From Edwardsiella piscicida (lineage in GTDB: Bacteria; Pseudomonadota; Gammaproteobacteria; Enterobacterales; Enterobacteriaceae): a stretch of 64,000 nucleotides of DNA. The position numbers and the translations under genes are program-made. The stretch covers positions 2,155,503-2,219,502 of the forward strand of contig NZ_MPNU01000001.1 in assembly GCF_001896205.1 (NCBI RefSeq). The letters run 5' to 3'. Position 1 is the first letter of the stretch, and each line of letters begins with the position of its first letter. Below the pieces are notes generated by a model. It saw nothing but the letters and a program-made list of their open reading frames with translations, did no database searches and had not been told where the DNA came from. Positions 17,496-25,924 of this stretch are shown in pieces.

Positions 17496-17776
17496 TGTCC
17501 GGCTCCCGCGTGCTCAGCTAATCGTTTCAGGCGGCGAATGTCGATCTCACCAATCGCGGCCTTATCGGCATTACAGCTATCCAGCGCATCGCGCAGGCGA
17601 TCACTCCAACTGGCTATTCCGCCCCATGTGACGGGGCTTGACAGTTCCGGCCGTGGCGTTGCGGCCGTCAGACTTTCCGGAACCGGTTCGCACACCATTT
17701 GCACCCGCGGCACTGGCGTGGCGGTCTTGCAGGCTGTTACTGACAGCAGCAGGCACAACAGTGTTAGCGCACGCAT
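17492..17776 (-). CDS. lysC: Rz1-like outer-membrane spanin lipoprotein (LysC)
   Basis: ATG 17776 begins MRALTLLCLLLSVTACKTA, a lipoprotein signal with lipobox VTAC, followed by a proline-containing short periplasmic part. Most of the gene lies inside the Rz-like gene in another frame, the classic Rz/Rz1 nested arrangement. Together the two link inner and outer membranes and fuse them at the last step of lysis. The C-terminal extension to about 95 residues is as in P2 LysC. An upstream ATG at 17806 would add ten charged residues before the signal and is less likely. Confidence 0.85.
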   Translation of the reverse strand: MRALTLLCLLLSVTACKTATPVPRVQMVCEPVPESLTAATPRPELSSPVTWGGIASWSDRLRDALDSCNADKAAIGEIDIRRLKRLAEHAGAGQ

Positions 17777-18038
17777 CGTTTTTCGTTGCTTCACGCATGT
17801 TTTCACGCCGGGTTTCTCCTAGTACGTTTCGTTGCTGTTCATCTGCCTGTCGTTGTGCCAGTACCGCGGTGACGTCTGCCTTTATCGCCCGCAGCTCATC
17901 CATGATTTCGCCGGTCTTTTTCAGCTCACGGGAAAGTTCGTCATTGCGAACCGAATCTTTCCCGCGCTGGTTTGTCTGCCAGAGTAAGCCCCCGGTGACC
18001 AGCGCCAGCAGCAAGCAGAGCGTGATTGTCTGATTCAC
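17601..18038 (-). CDS. lysB: Rz-like inner-membrane spanin (LysB)
   Basis: This 145-residue protein has one N-terminal transmembrane segment (TITLCLLLALVTGGLLW) followed by a coiled-coil, Gln/Glu-rich periplasmic domain (ELSRELKKTGEIMDELRAI, quoted in part). That is the i-spanin layout, and the Rz1-like lipoprotein gene is nested in its 3' half. The start is GTG 18038, overlapping the lysozyme stop, with gagg upstream. The last 50 residues are constrained by the overlapping gene. Confidence 0.85.
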   Translation of the reverse strand: MNQTITLCLLLALVTGGLLWQTNQRGKDSVRNDELSRELKKTGEIMDELRAIKADVTAVLAQRQADEQQRNVLGETRRENMREATKNDACANTVVPAAVSNSLQDRHASAAGANGVRTGSGKSDGRNATAGTVKPRHMGRNSQLE

Positions 18039-18580
18039 CCCGACACCTCAACATCCCGCAGGCACCAGGCCTTAAAATCGATGCGACGGTTGAACAGTCC
18101 CTGTACACGTCTCCCGCCGCTGTTAACGAAATCAGTCAGCCGGTTGCACATGGGAGCCCACTGATGTGCCTGAGCCTGTTTCCAGATAGTGGTACGCTGA
18201 CGTATTCCATTTCTATCTTTGAACCACATCAGGCCAGAACAGCCCAGGTTATAGGCCGCGTCCGTCATGGACTCAAACGCAGACTGTGGCATATTCGCGC
18301 CGTTAAAATTCTGGTTAATGCAGTTTTCTGCATGGTGCAGACCATTAACCCAACGTGTCGCCACTTCGCTTTCGCTGTACAGCCGGTTTTGCACATTGCC
18401 AGTGGATCCACAGCCGACCGTTGCTACTCCAGCAATATCCCGGTAGGGGGTGGCGCGGCAGTCTTCCCATGTGGCAATTTTTACCTGTGCATCTTCGGAT
18501 GTGCGTAGGGCTTCCGGGGCCAGCGAGATACCCAGAGCCACGATGACGGCGACGGCGTAACGCTTAACGGGAAGATTCAT
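18035..18580 (-). CDS. SAR-type endolysin, GH24 lysozyme (LysA/K-like)
   Basis: This 181-residue protein is a T4-type muramidase: the catalytic pattern E-x8-D-x5-T is intact in WEDCRATPYRDIAGVATVG. A hydrophobic N-terminus (YAVAVIVALGISLAP) with weakly hydrophobic residues resembles a signal-anchor-release domain, so the enzyme may be tethered to the membrane and released on depolarisation. ATG 18580 (MNLPVKRY) is chosen; a longer frame to 18670 overlaps the holin gene. P2 K is also a lysozyme at this position. Confidence 0.87.
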   Translation of the reverse strand: MNLPVKRYAVAVIVALGISLAPEALRTSEDAQVKIATWEDCRATPYRDIAGVATVGCGSTGNVQNRLYSESEVATRWVNGLHHAENCINQNFNGANMPQSAFESMTDAAYNLGCSGLMWFKDRNGIRQRTTIWKQAQAHQWAPMCNRLTDFVNSGGRRVQGLFNRRIDFKAWCLRDVEVSG

Positions 18581-18866
18581 CGCAATGCCCGTCATGCTGT
18601 AGCAGCTCAAGCGCCCGGCGTTCCGCTTCGCACAGGCTCCTGGCTTCAGACTGACTGAGGATCTGTGCAATCAGATCGTTACGGCGCTTTTGCGCCCGTT
18701 CCATCCTGCCACGATGCAGCCAGGCGCGGGCCAGTGAAAGCACCCCCAACAGCAGACCCGCCATCGCGATCTTTTCGCTGATGGTCATTACGCCGATACC
18801 GGTGACCACCACTGACATAAAAAAAGTGATGTGGTCATGTATCCGCTGGAATATATTCAGCCCCAT
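18564..18866 (-). CDS. holin
   Basis: This 100-residue protein has two hydrophobic segments (ITFFMSVVVTGIGVMTIS and IAMAGLLLGVLSLARAW) and a highly charged, Arg/Glu-rich C-terminus, the layout of class II phage holins. It lies between gene X and the endolysin, where P2 places its holin Y. It starts at ATG 18866 and overlaps X by 10 bases. Confidence 0.85.
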   Translation of the reverse strand: MGLNIFQRIHDHITFFMSVVVTGIGVMTISEKIAMAGLLLGVLSLARAWLHRGRMERAQKRRNDLIAQILSQSEARSLCEAERRALELLQHDGHCDESSR

Positions 18867-19057
18867 AGCTGTACCATCTCCCGTAGTTTCTTTTGCCCCT
18901 GATCCGGCAGCTCCACCTCTTGACCAGGGTTCAGAAATAACTGCTTACTCAGCCCTGGATTGGCTGCGATCACTTTCTCCGTCATCCCCTGCGTGGTGCC
19001 GTAATGACGCCAGCACAGTAAATCCACGGTGTCGCCCTGTAGCGCTTTCACCTTCAT
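18857..19057 (-). CDS. X: tail protein X (LysM-like)
   Basis: This 66-residue protein is P2 X, with a LysM-like fold: VKALQGDTVDLLCWRHYG, EKVIAANPGLSKQ and LNPGQEVELPD. ATG 19057 overlaps the L stop (ATGA); an in-frame TTG two codons upstream is less likely. Confidence 0.92.
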   Translation of the reverse strand: MKVKALQGDTVDLLCWRHYGTTQGMTEKVIAANPGLSKQLFLNPGQEVELPDQGQKKLREMVQLWG

Positions 19058-19584
19058 CAGCAAAGCTCCGCCCAGATACGCTGAGCGCCGCGAATATCGG
19101 CAATGGCCCAGCGAACATCGCGCCAGAGGTCTTCCGCCTGGGTATCCAGCGCGTCCGCTTTCCGGTCGCTCTTGTTGGTGGTATCCACGTCGCGGGCGTT
19201 CTCAAGAATAAGCGCGCGGGAAGCGGCGTAGACCGCACGGCGGTAGCGGTGAATATTGACGCTCTCGCCGTTGATTTCTCGCGGAGGCACTTCGGGCTCG
19301 CCATTCGGTTTCATGGTCGGGGCGTCCGCCAGCGTGGTGTAGCCCGCTGCCAACTGTTGCCGCTGCCACTCCTGAAGCTCATCGGTAACATGCGCGACGG
19401 CCTCGGTGGTGACGTACATCAGCCGTGAAGTGGTCGTCCTGCCCGGAATACGGCTGGCAAGGCGCAGCTCACGAAGCACAATGTCAGGCCAGAACGCTCC
19501 GGCTGTGACTTTCTCTTCACCATCATCAATATCGGTGGTGTCGTTCTCTGCAGGTGCTATACGAGGCTTTGCCACCATGCTCAT
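19057..19584 (-). CDS. L: head completion protein L
   Basis: This 175-residue protein is P2 L, which stabilises the filled head before tail joining. Conserved stretches are WPDIVLRELRLASRIPG, VTTEAVAHVTDELQEW, RRAVYAASRALI and DLWRDVRWAIADIRG. It begins at ATG 19584; the 105 bases up to M contain no gene. Confidence 0.93.
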   Translation of the reverse strand: MSMVAKPRIAPAENDTTDIDDGEEKVTAGAFWPDIVLRELRLASRIPGRTTTSRLMYVTTEAVAHVTDELQEWQRQQLAAGYTTLADAPTMKPNGEPEVPPREINGESVNIHRYRRAVYAASRALILENARDVDTTNKSDRKADALDTQAEDLWRDVRWAIADIRGAQRIWAELC

Positions 19585-19689
19585 AGGGTGCTCTCCAGAA
19601 AAACCAGGCGGTGGGCGGCCGGTAAAAAGAACACGGAGAGAGCTCAGATCGCCGGTCGCGCCGCCTGTCGACGGGGGTCGAAGTCTTAA

Positions 19690-20520
19690 TTATTTTTTTG
19701 TGGTTCTGCGGGCGGCGCTGGCCTTCCCGGTAGTTGCTTTCCGCGGCGCTTTGCGGGCTTTAGCCTCCGCTGGTGCAGGTGCTTTCTCTTCTGCAGCCGC
19801 GTCATTTTCGGCGGTGGTGGCCATATCACTATCGTCACCTGCACCCTGAACCTTTTTAAGTGCGCGGGTTAGCGCGGCGATATCACGCTTAACGCCGGCG
19901 TTTGGGTTAAGGTGCATCGCCTGGCGAAGCAACTTCAGCGAGGAACCCTGTGTTTCCGGGTCAGTGGATGCGCGACGAGCGAAGGCGCAGGCCTTGCAGA
20001 GCTTGGCAAGCACTTCGTCAGGCATATCCCGGTTCGTGACGGTTTCCCACAGCGTATCCAGCGGCGCGATGAAGCCGGATAAATCCGCGTCCGGGTCGGT
20101 GCCCGCCAGCGTCAGGATCGGATTGCAGATCTCTTCTGTCAGCGCCGTCACGGCGTCGCGTCCGAAATTGTCCGGCAGACTGAGGTTATGGCGTATCACG
20201 TACTCGCCGATACGCAAGGCAAGCGCCAGATCGCCACAGTCGACCGCCCACACCATCAGGGTGGTGATCACTTCGTCCTGGCGACCGCTGTCGCCTTCAA
20301 GCGTGCCGTCAATCCATCCGGCGAAATCGGGCAGAAGCTCTTTTTTAACCTCTGCTTTTGCCGCGTTGGACTGGATCCCGCTTAACCGTGACTGCGCGAG
20401 GCGAAGGCGATGCAGGATCTGCTCGTGTGCGGTACGCTCGCCCAGGGTCTCTTCATCAGTATTCAGTCCCGTACGCTGCGCCATGACGCTCTGAAAATGT
20501 TTCTGTGCCGGTGTCAGCAT
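19690..20520 (-). CDS. M: terminase endonuclease subunit M (small terminase)
   Basis: This 276-residue protein is P2 M, which cuts cos and works with P in packaging. It opens MLTPAQKHFQSVMAQR and contains EQILHRLRLAQSRL, KAEVKKELLPDFAGWIDGTL and VITTLMVWAVDCGDLALAL, all typical of M. The Lys/Ala-rich C-terminal tail (APAEAKARKAPRKATTGKA) is longer and more basic than usual. Confidence 0.93.
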   Translation of the reverse strand: MLTPAQKHFQSVMAQRTGLNTDEETLGERTAHEQILHRLRLAQSRLSGIQSNAAKAEVKKELLPDFAGWIDGTLEGDSGRQDEVITTLMVWAVDCGDLALALRIGEYVIRHNLSLPDNFGRDAVTALTEEICNPILTLAGTDPDADLSGFIAPLDTLWETVTNRDMPDEVLAKLCKACAFARRASTDPETQGSSLKLLRQAMHLNPNAGVKRDIAALTRALKKVQGAGDDSDMATTAENDAAAEEKAPAPAEAKARKAPRKATTGKASAARRTTKK

Positions 20521-20567
20521 CAGTTATGTCCTCCGTTATGACGGGCGCATTGCGCCCGTTCCGCCAG

Positions 20568-21641
20568 TTACGCACCGCCACCTTCAGCAGGAGCATCAGC
20601 AAACTTAATGCCCTGAATCAGCGCGCTCTTGCCGTAGTCTTCCACCACGTAGGCATCGTTCATCGACTGGTAGGTTGCGATGCGGTTGTACTCCGGCTCT
20701 TCCTTCATCAGGCGGCGTAGCGACCCCTTATGGAAGTAGATCGACAGGTTGCTGAACGAGGTGATCAGCATGGCGTCTTTCGGGAAGAACGGGGCAAGGA
20801 ACACCTGCAAACCGCCAATAAAGCGTGAAGAGATAATCAGCTGTCCGGCCATCAGTTCCGTGTTGGGGTTAGTGGTGCTCATCGCGTTAATCAGCGGCAG
20901 GCGCAGGGTGTTGAACAGGTCGCGTCCCATCAGCACCACCAGATCCGGTGCGTCTTTATGCCATTCATCCAGCAAGGAAGAGCGGGCATCCTGTACCAAT
21001 GCGTCAGGGTTGCCATACAGGCCCTTTGCGGTGACTCTGTTATCCATATCGCGCGTGGAAATGGTCACATCAGACATAACGCGGGCCGGTGCCTGTTTGC
21101 GGACTTGCTCCAGCCACCCGGTATTCACGTCCTGAAGCAGCGGGTTAGTGGCGAAATCAGAGATCAGCGCATGCGAGGTGCCGTTAAAACCGATCATGAT
21201 GCGGTCAAGCGCAATCTGTCGTGCGATTTGCTGACTGACTCTGGCCTGAAAATCTGGGTGGGCACTCCATGCATCCAGCTGTGAATAACTGATGAAGGTG
21301 TCGTAGTTCACCTGCTCGCAGCGGTAACGACGCGCGGCCAGCTCGTGAGCGCTCGCCGGGTTACGGCGCTTCGTACCGTCGCTGCTGGAGTTGGTGCGGG
21401 CAATCGGCCCGGTGGTATCAATCAGGACTTTATCGCCTTCCTGATCGTCAACGCCGATGACGTTGATTTTTTGCGTCAGCTCGGTGCTGTCTTTGGCGGC
21501 ATTTTCCAGCCGCTGCTGCACGGACGGTTCCACCGAATAGCGCTTAGCCAGGTTGCTGACGGTCACGCCACTCAGTTGCGCCTGACGCTGCATGTACAGC
21601 TCAAGCTGTGCGCGGGTATTCCCGGAAAGTACGATTGTCAT
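20568..21641 (-). CDS. N: major capsid protein N
   Basis: This 357-residue protein is the P2 N HK97-fold capsid precursor. Matching stretches include YSVEPSVQQRLENA, EQVNYDTFISYSQLDAWSAH, IMIGFNGTSHA, NPLLQDVNTGWLEQVR, APARVMSDVT, PDLVVLMGRDLF and YVVEDYGKSALI. ATG 21641 (MTIVLSGNTRAQLEL) is chosen; the frame extends to 21707 but that part overlaps O. Cleavage near the N-terminus by O is expected from P2. Confidence 0.95.
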   Translation of the reverse strand: MTIVLSGNTRAQLELYMQRQAQLSGVTVSNLAKRYSVEPSVQQRLENAAKDSTELTQKINVIGVDDQEGDKVLIDTTGPIARTNSSSDGTKRRNPASAHELAARRYRCEQVNYDTFISYSQLDAWSAHPDFQARVSQQIARQIALDRIMIGFNGTSHALISDFATNPLLQDVNTGWLEQVRKQAPARVMSDVTISTRDMDNRVTAKGLYGNPDALVQDARSSLLDEWHKDAPDLVVLMGRDLFNTLRLPLINAMSTTNPNTELMAGQLIISSRFIGGLQVFLAPFFPKDAMLITSFSNLSIYFHKGSLRRLMKEEPEYNRIATYQSMNDAYVVEDYGKSALIQGIKFADAPAEGGGA

Positions 21642-21663
21642 TAGTCTGTCTCTCTTCGTTAAA

Positions 21664-22500
21664 TCAGAAATCAACCAGCTGTGCGCCATTACCACCAGTG
21701 GCAGCAAAGCGGGATGTCGGGTTGCTGTCCTGGGCCTGCAACTGTTCCCGCAGGGTGGTCAATTCACCGGTGAGTTTTTCAACCTGCTGGCTGGCTTCGC
21801 TGTTCTTCTGCTCCAGTGCATTGAAACGATCGAGGAGGTCGGCGTGAGACTGCGCCACGCTCTCCACGGCTTCACGCACTTGGCTGAACTGCTCGCCGTC
21901 TGATTTACGGCCTTTGCCAATGAGATCCATTACGCGGCTGAACCACTGCTTACCCTCTTCATTGCGCTGCTGTGTCAGTTCAATGACTTCCGCCTCCATC
22001 GCTTCGGTAAACATCGGCGGTTCGGTCTGCTGGTTATTGAACGCCATGACCTGGGCGCGCTGCTGGGCAGCAAACTTCAAACGGTCCGTGCCAAGGCTTG
22101 CCGGGGTGTCCGTCATGGCGAGCCCGACAACATAGGCGTTGCCGTTCAGCGCAAACTGCGGGTGCAGTTCAATGCTGGAATACACCTTTTTGCCTTCATC
22201 GGTGAGCTGCTTCATTCGTACTGAGGGTTCGATTTCCGCATAGAGCGCGGTGCGGCCTTTTAACGGGCCATCGGTGATATCTTCGGCGCTGAGTCCGGTC
22301 ACGTCCCCCATTGCGCTGAAATCACTGTTCGGAAGCATCGACAGGTAGTGCTCCACGTTCACACGTGCAGCGTAAACGCTCGGATCATAACTTTCCGCAG
22401 CGGCCTTCAGGTGTTCGCCGCTGATTTCGCGACCGTCAACGGTAGCGCCGGAAACGGCGACGCGAAACTTTTTGCGGGCTGGTTTTGCGGTGCTCGCCAT
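21664..22500 (-). CDS. O: capsid scaffold and protease O
   Basis: This 278-residue protein is P2 O, a combined scaffold and serine protease. ATG 22500 begins MASTAKPARKKFRVAVSG. The protease part has GREISGEHLKAAAESYDP, ARVNVEHY (catalytic His) and KVYSSIELHPQFALNG (Ser); the C-terminal half (EQFSQVREAVESVAQSHADL, VEKLTGELTTLREQLQAQ) is coiled-coil scaffold. It is divergent from P across a short promoter region. Confidence 0.94.
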   Translation of the reverse strand: MASTAKPARKKFRVAVSGATVDGREISGEHLKAAAESYDPSVYAARVNVEHYLSMLPNSDFSAMGDVTGLSAEDITDGPLKGRTALYAEIEPSVRMKQLTDEGKKVYSSIELHPQFALNGNAYVVGLAMTDTPASLGTDRLKFAAQQRAQVMAFNNQQTEPPMFTEAMEAEVIELTQQRNEEGKQWFSRVMDLIGKGRKSDGEQFSQVREAVESVAQSHADLLDRFNALEQKNSEASQQVEKLTGELTTLREQLQAQDSNPTSRFAATGGNGAQLVDF

Positions 22501-22573
22501 GCTGATTGTCCTGTTACTGGTTGGTTTATGGTCATGATGACAGAGCGTAACTCGCTGTCTCAACGTGCTTTTG

Positions 22574-22593
22574 TTGTCGGGGATAGCGCAGAA
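22574..22593. promoter_or_regulatory. candidate Ogr site between divergent O and P
   Basis: The pattern TTGT-N11-CAGAA lies 75 and 83 bases (centre to start codon) from P and O. It is the same pattern as at 6233-6252 between D and FI. In P2 the O and P late promoters are also divergent and Ogr-dependent. Confidence 0.5.
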
Positions 22594-22657
22594 CTGAAAG
22601 AGGGCGAAAGCGGGATCGCGCGCGCGGTAATCTTCCCTGCATACAAGGGGAGACGAG

Positions 22658-24391
22658 ATGATTCAGGACGCTTTTGTACGGCTACGCGCAAAACAACTCT
22701 ACTGGCAGGGCTACCCGCCGGCGGAGATCTCGCGCCTGATGGGTATCAGCCAGAACACCGTTTATTCGTGGAAAAAACGCGACGAATGGGACGAAACGCC
22801 CACTATCCAGCGCGTCACGCAGTCCATGGATGCGCGACTTATCCAACTGACAGACAAGAAAGAGAAGACCGGTGGCGACTTCAAAGAAATTGACCTGCTG
22901 ACCAGGCAGATAAAGAAGCTGAATGATGGTCAGTCAGCAGAGGTGGCTGGCGGAAAAAAAACGCGCAGGCGCAAGCTGAAGAACCATTTCACCGATGAGC
23001 AAATAACGGCGCTACGGGAAAAAATTCTTGACTCCCTGTCCTGGCATCAACGCGGCTGGTATGAACAGCGTCATCACCGTAACCGCATGATCCTGAAGTC
23101 GCGCCAGATTGGCGCCACTTGGTATTTTGCCCGCGAGGCGCTGCTTGATGCGCTGCGGGATGATGTGAAATACCCGTATCAGCGCAACCAGATCTTTTTG
23201 TCGGCGTCCCGGCGTCAGGCGCACCAGTTCAGGGGATTCATCCAGAAGGTGGCAGAAGAAGTGGACGTTGAACTGAAAGGTGGCGATAAGATTGTGTTGT
23301 CCAACGGCGCAGAGCTGCATTTTCTCGGTACATCAGCGGCAACCGCGCAGTCATATACCGGCAACCTGAAATTCGATGAATTCTTCTGGGTCAGTAACTT
23401 CACCAACCTGCGCAAAGTGGCGGGGGCAATGGCGACGCTGAAAGGGCTGACGCGAACGTACTTTTCTACGCCTTCCGGTGAAACCCATGAGGCTTACCCG
23501 TTCTGGACGGGCGATCGCTGGAACGAGAAGCGCGCCAAAGCGAAGCGGCAGGCGTTTGACGTGGGGTGGAAAACGCTGAACAGCGGCCTGCTATGCCCGG
23601 ATAAAACCTGGCGTCAGATCGTCACCCTGAAGGATGTGATAGACCACGGCTGGGAGTATACCGACCTTGAAGAGATTCAGGACGAGAACAGCGATGATGA
23701 ATTTCGCAACCTGTACATGTGCGAGTTCGTTCGTGATGGTGAGTCGGCCTTTAACCTTAACGCCCTGATCAGCTGCGGTGCTGACGGTTATGACGAGTGG
23801 CCCGACTGGAAACCTTTCGCCAGCAGGCCAATGGGGCAACGCGCGGTCTGGATAGGCTATGACGCCAACGGTAGCAGCGGGAACGGCGACAGCGGCGGCG
23901 TGTCCGTCACAGTGCCACCCCTGGTGTCAGGTGGCAAGTTCCGTACGATTGAAACCATCCAGGTGCAAGGGCTGGAGTTCGAAGAACAGGCCAAAGTGAT
24001 CGAGGATCTGACGTTTAAATATAACGTTCAGCATATTGGCATTGACGTGACGGGTGGCAACGGCGAAGCCGTCTATCAGATAGTAAAAAAGTTCTTCCCT
24101 ATGGTGGTTCCGTACACCTTTAACCTGACCTCAAAGCGCGCCCTGGTGCTGAAAATGCTCCAGATTATCCGCGCCGGTCGCTGGGAGTACGATCGCAGTG
24201 AGCGGGCGCTGGTGACGGCGTTCAATGCCGTACGAAAGGTGAAAACGCCGGGCGGATTTATCACCTATGACACCGACCGAGCCCGCGGTATCAGCCACGG
24301 AGATCTGGCCTGGGCGACGATGCTCGCCATTATCAACGAACCGCTGGGACAGGAAAGAGACGGCAGCGGTGGATTCGCAATGGAGTTCTAA
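22658..24391 (+). CDS. P: terminase ATPase subunit P (large terminase)
   Basis: This 577-residue protein is P2 P, the packaging ATPase. An N-terminal helix-turn-helix (ARLMGISQNTVYSWKKR-like) is followed by the ATPase core with the Walker A-type stretch LKSRQIGATWYFARE near residue 145, then FLSASRRQAHQFRGFIQ and GNLKFDEFFWV near 236. The nuclease-like C-terminal half contains IGYDANGSSGNGDS and HIGIDVTGGNGEAVYQ. ATG 22658 has a gggg-agac ribosome site. The stop overlaps Q. Confidence 0.95.
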   Translation: MIQDAFVRLRAKQLYWQGYPPAEISRLMGISQNTVYSWKKRDEWDETPTIQRVTQSMDARLIQLTDKKEKTGGDFKEIDLLTRQIKKLNDGQSAEVAGGKKTRRRKLKNHFTDEQITALREKILDSLSWHQRGWYEQRHHRNRMILKSRQIGATWYFAREALLDALRDDVKYPYQRNQIFLSASRRQAHQFRGFIQKVAEEVDVELKGGDKIVLSNGAELHFLGTSAATAQSYTGNLKFDEFFWVSNFTNLRKVAGAMATLKGLTRTYFSTPSGETHEAYPFWTGDRWNEKRAKAKRQAFDVGWKTLNSGLLCPDKTWRQIVTLKDVIDHGWEYTDLEEIQDENSDDEFRNLYMCEFVRDGESAFNLNALISCGADGYDEWPDWKPFASRPMGQRAVWIGYDANGSSGNGDSGGVSVTVPPLVSGGKFRTIETIQVQGLEFEEQAKVIEDLTFKYNVQHIGIDVTGGNGEAVYQIVKKFFPMVVPYTFNLTSKRALVLKMLQIIRAGRWEYDRSERALVTAFNAVRKVKTPGGFITYDTDRARGISHGDLAWATMLAIINEPLGQERDGSGGFAMEF

Positions 24392-25434
24392 TGAGAAAGA
24401 GTAAAAAAAATTACAACCGCCGGCCAGCCGCAGCGCGTGACCTGTCTGATGCACTGAAAAGTGCGCCGTCACTGAGTGCCTTCAGCTTTGATGGGCCCTA
24501 CCGCGCGGAAAGCTATGATCTGTTGGATAACATGTATTGCGCCGATAATGGCCGGTACTTTGAAACGCCGGTTGACTGGTACGGGCTGGCGCGAGCATCA
24601 CGCAAAACGTCATGGCATCAGTCCGCGCTGTACTTTAAGCGCAACGTGCTGCTCGGGTGTTTCATCCCCCACAGGCTGCTATCGCGGCAGGCATTTTCCG
24701 GGTTTGCTCTTGACTGGTTTGTCTTTGGCAACACTTATCTTGAGATGCGCACCAACCGGCTCGGTGGGCCGCTGGAGCTGCGGCATGCCTTGGCGAAATA
24801 TACGCGTAGGGGAGTCGATCTCGATACCTATTGGTACGTGCAGGAAGGAAAGGAAGAGTACACATTCCGACGTGGTGATGTGTGCCACATCATGAACCCC
24901 GATATCAATCAGGAAATCTACGGTATGCCGGAGTATATCGGCGGGCTGCTGTCTGCCAGCCTGGCGCACTCTGCAGATACGTTCCGCAAGCTGTACTATG
25001 ATAACGGCTCCCATGCTGGCTGTATTATTTACATCAGCTCAGCACAGGCCAACGACAAGAGCGTGGAGGTGGTAAAGAAAACGCTGTCGGAGTCCAGAGG
25101 GAGGGGGGCTTTCAAAAATATCCTACTGCATGCACCCGGCGGAGGCAAAGATGGCGTGCAAATCCTGCCATTCCAGCAGATCACCGCGAAAGATGAATTC
25201 ATGAACGTCAAGGCTTCTTCCCGCGACGATATCCTTGCAGCCCATCGCGTGCCACCGCAGCTGATGGGAGCCATGCCAGGCGAAAAGGGATCGTTCGGTG
25301 ACGTGGAAAAGGCTGCACGGGTCTATGCGATTAATGAGCTTATGCCGGTGATGGAGGCCATGAAACACGTCAATGACTGGCTGGGTGAAGAGGTGATCCG
25401 ATTTAACCCTTACGCACTGCTGGATCAGAGTTAA
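24391..25434 (+). CDS. Q: portal protein Q
   Basis: This 347-residue protein is the P2 Q portal, forming the dodecameric gate for DNA. Conserved stretches are PVDWYGLARASRKTSWHQSA, FALDWFVFGNTYLEM, DINQEIYGMPEYIGGL, LLHAPGGGKDG and HRVPPQLMGAMPGEKGSFGD. Its ATG overlaps the P stop. The reading frame crosses a run of 8 A at the fifth codon without a frameshift. Confidence 0.95.
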   Translation: MRKSKKNYNRRPAAARDLSDALKSAPSLSAFSFDGPYRAESYDLLDNMYCADNGRYFETPVDWYGLARASRKTSWHQSALYFKRNVLLGCFIPHRLLSRQAFSGFALDWFVFGNTYLEMRTNRLGGPLELRHALAKYTRRGVDLDTYWYVQEGKEEYTFRRGDVCHIMNPDINQEIYGMPEYIGGLLSASLAHSADTFRKLYYDNGSHAGCIIYISSAQANDKSVEVVKKTLSESRGRGAFKNILLHAPGGGKDGVQILPFQQITAKDEFMNVKASSRDDILAAHRVPPQLMGAMPGEKGSFGDVEKAARVYAINELMPVMEAMKHVNDWLGEEVIRFNPYALLDQS

Positions 25435-25884
25435 CCCGCAACGTCTCAGCCATAAACCACCGTCAGCGCTGACTGTTCCGGCCAGCGCATGGCGAACCGT
25501 CCAACGCATCATCAAATACCTTCAACACCCCCGTCTCTTCCTATAGTGAGCAGCGCGCTGGCGCCTGAACACCTCGCAATACATCGATCACACTGTAGCG
25601 CCTCAGCGCCACGCTGGCGGGCGCTTTTCCACACCATCAAAACACTACACCCCATAGCTAAACGACGCGCTAATAGGCGATTGCGGCGTTAATCAGCGTA
25701 TCTATAGGGCATCCCCGCCCCTGTTGCGGGGGCTGTTCCCCCGTCACCAGCGCGCGACATTTGCTTCGTTTTTTGTGCATTTGCCGATCCTGAGCCAGAC
25801 CGCGCCGCCACAGGGCGGAAAGAGTATAAATAGCCTCAAAAAAATTGTGCAAATTTGCGCACTATTGTGCAGCACCCCACTTAT
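25435..25884. other. gene-free region with candidate cos site
   Basis: No credible gene lies between Q and the terminator at 25885. In P2 the cos site lies just outside Q. The minus strand around 25708-25720 reads GGGGCGGGGATGCCC, which resembles the P2/186 cohesive-end core GGCGGGGA. Short inverted repeats of G and C runs lie beside it (25711-25735). Further right TTGTGCA occurs three times (25773, 25845, 25865), the last two 20 bases apart. The cos call rests on position and an 8-base match only. Confidence 0.4.
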
Positions 25885-25910
25885 AAAAAAGAGCCTTATC
25901 GGCCCTTTTA
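25885..25910 (-). terminator. Rho-independent terminator of the two-gene cassette
   Basis: Read on the minus strand, AAAGGGCC, a 5-base loop and GGCTCTTT form an 8-bp stem with one G-T pair, followed by a T run. It lies 15 bases beyond the 279-residue membrane-protein gene. Confidence 0.75.
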
Positions 25911-25924
25911 ATGTCATGGTTGGT

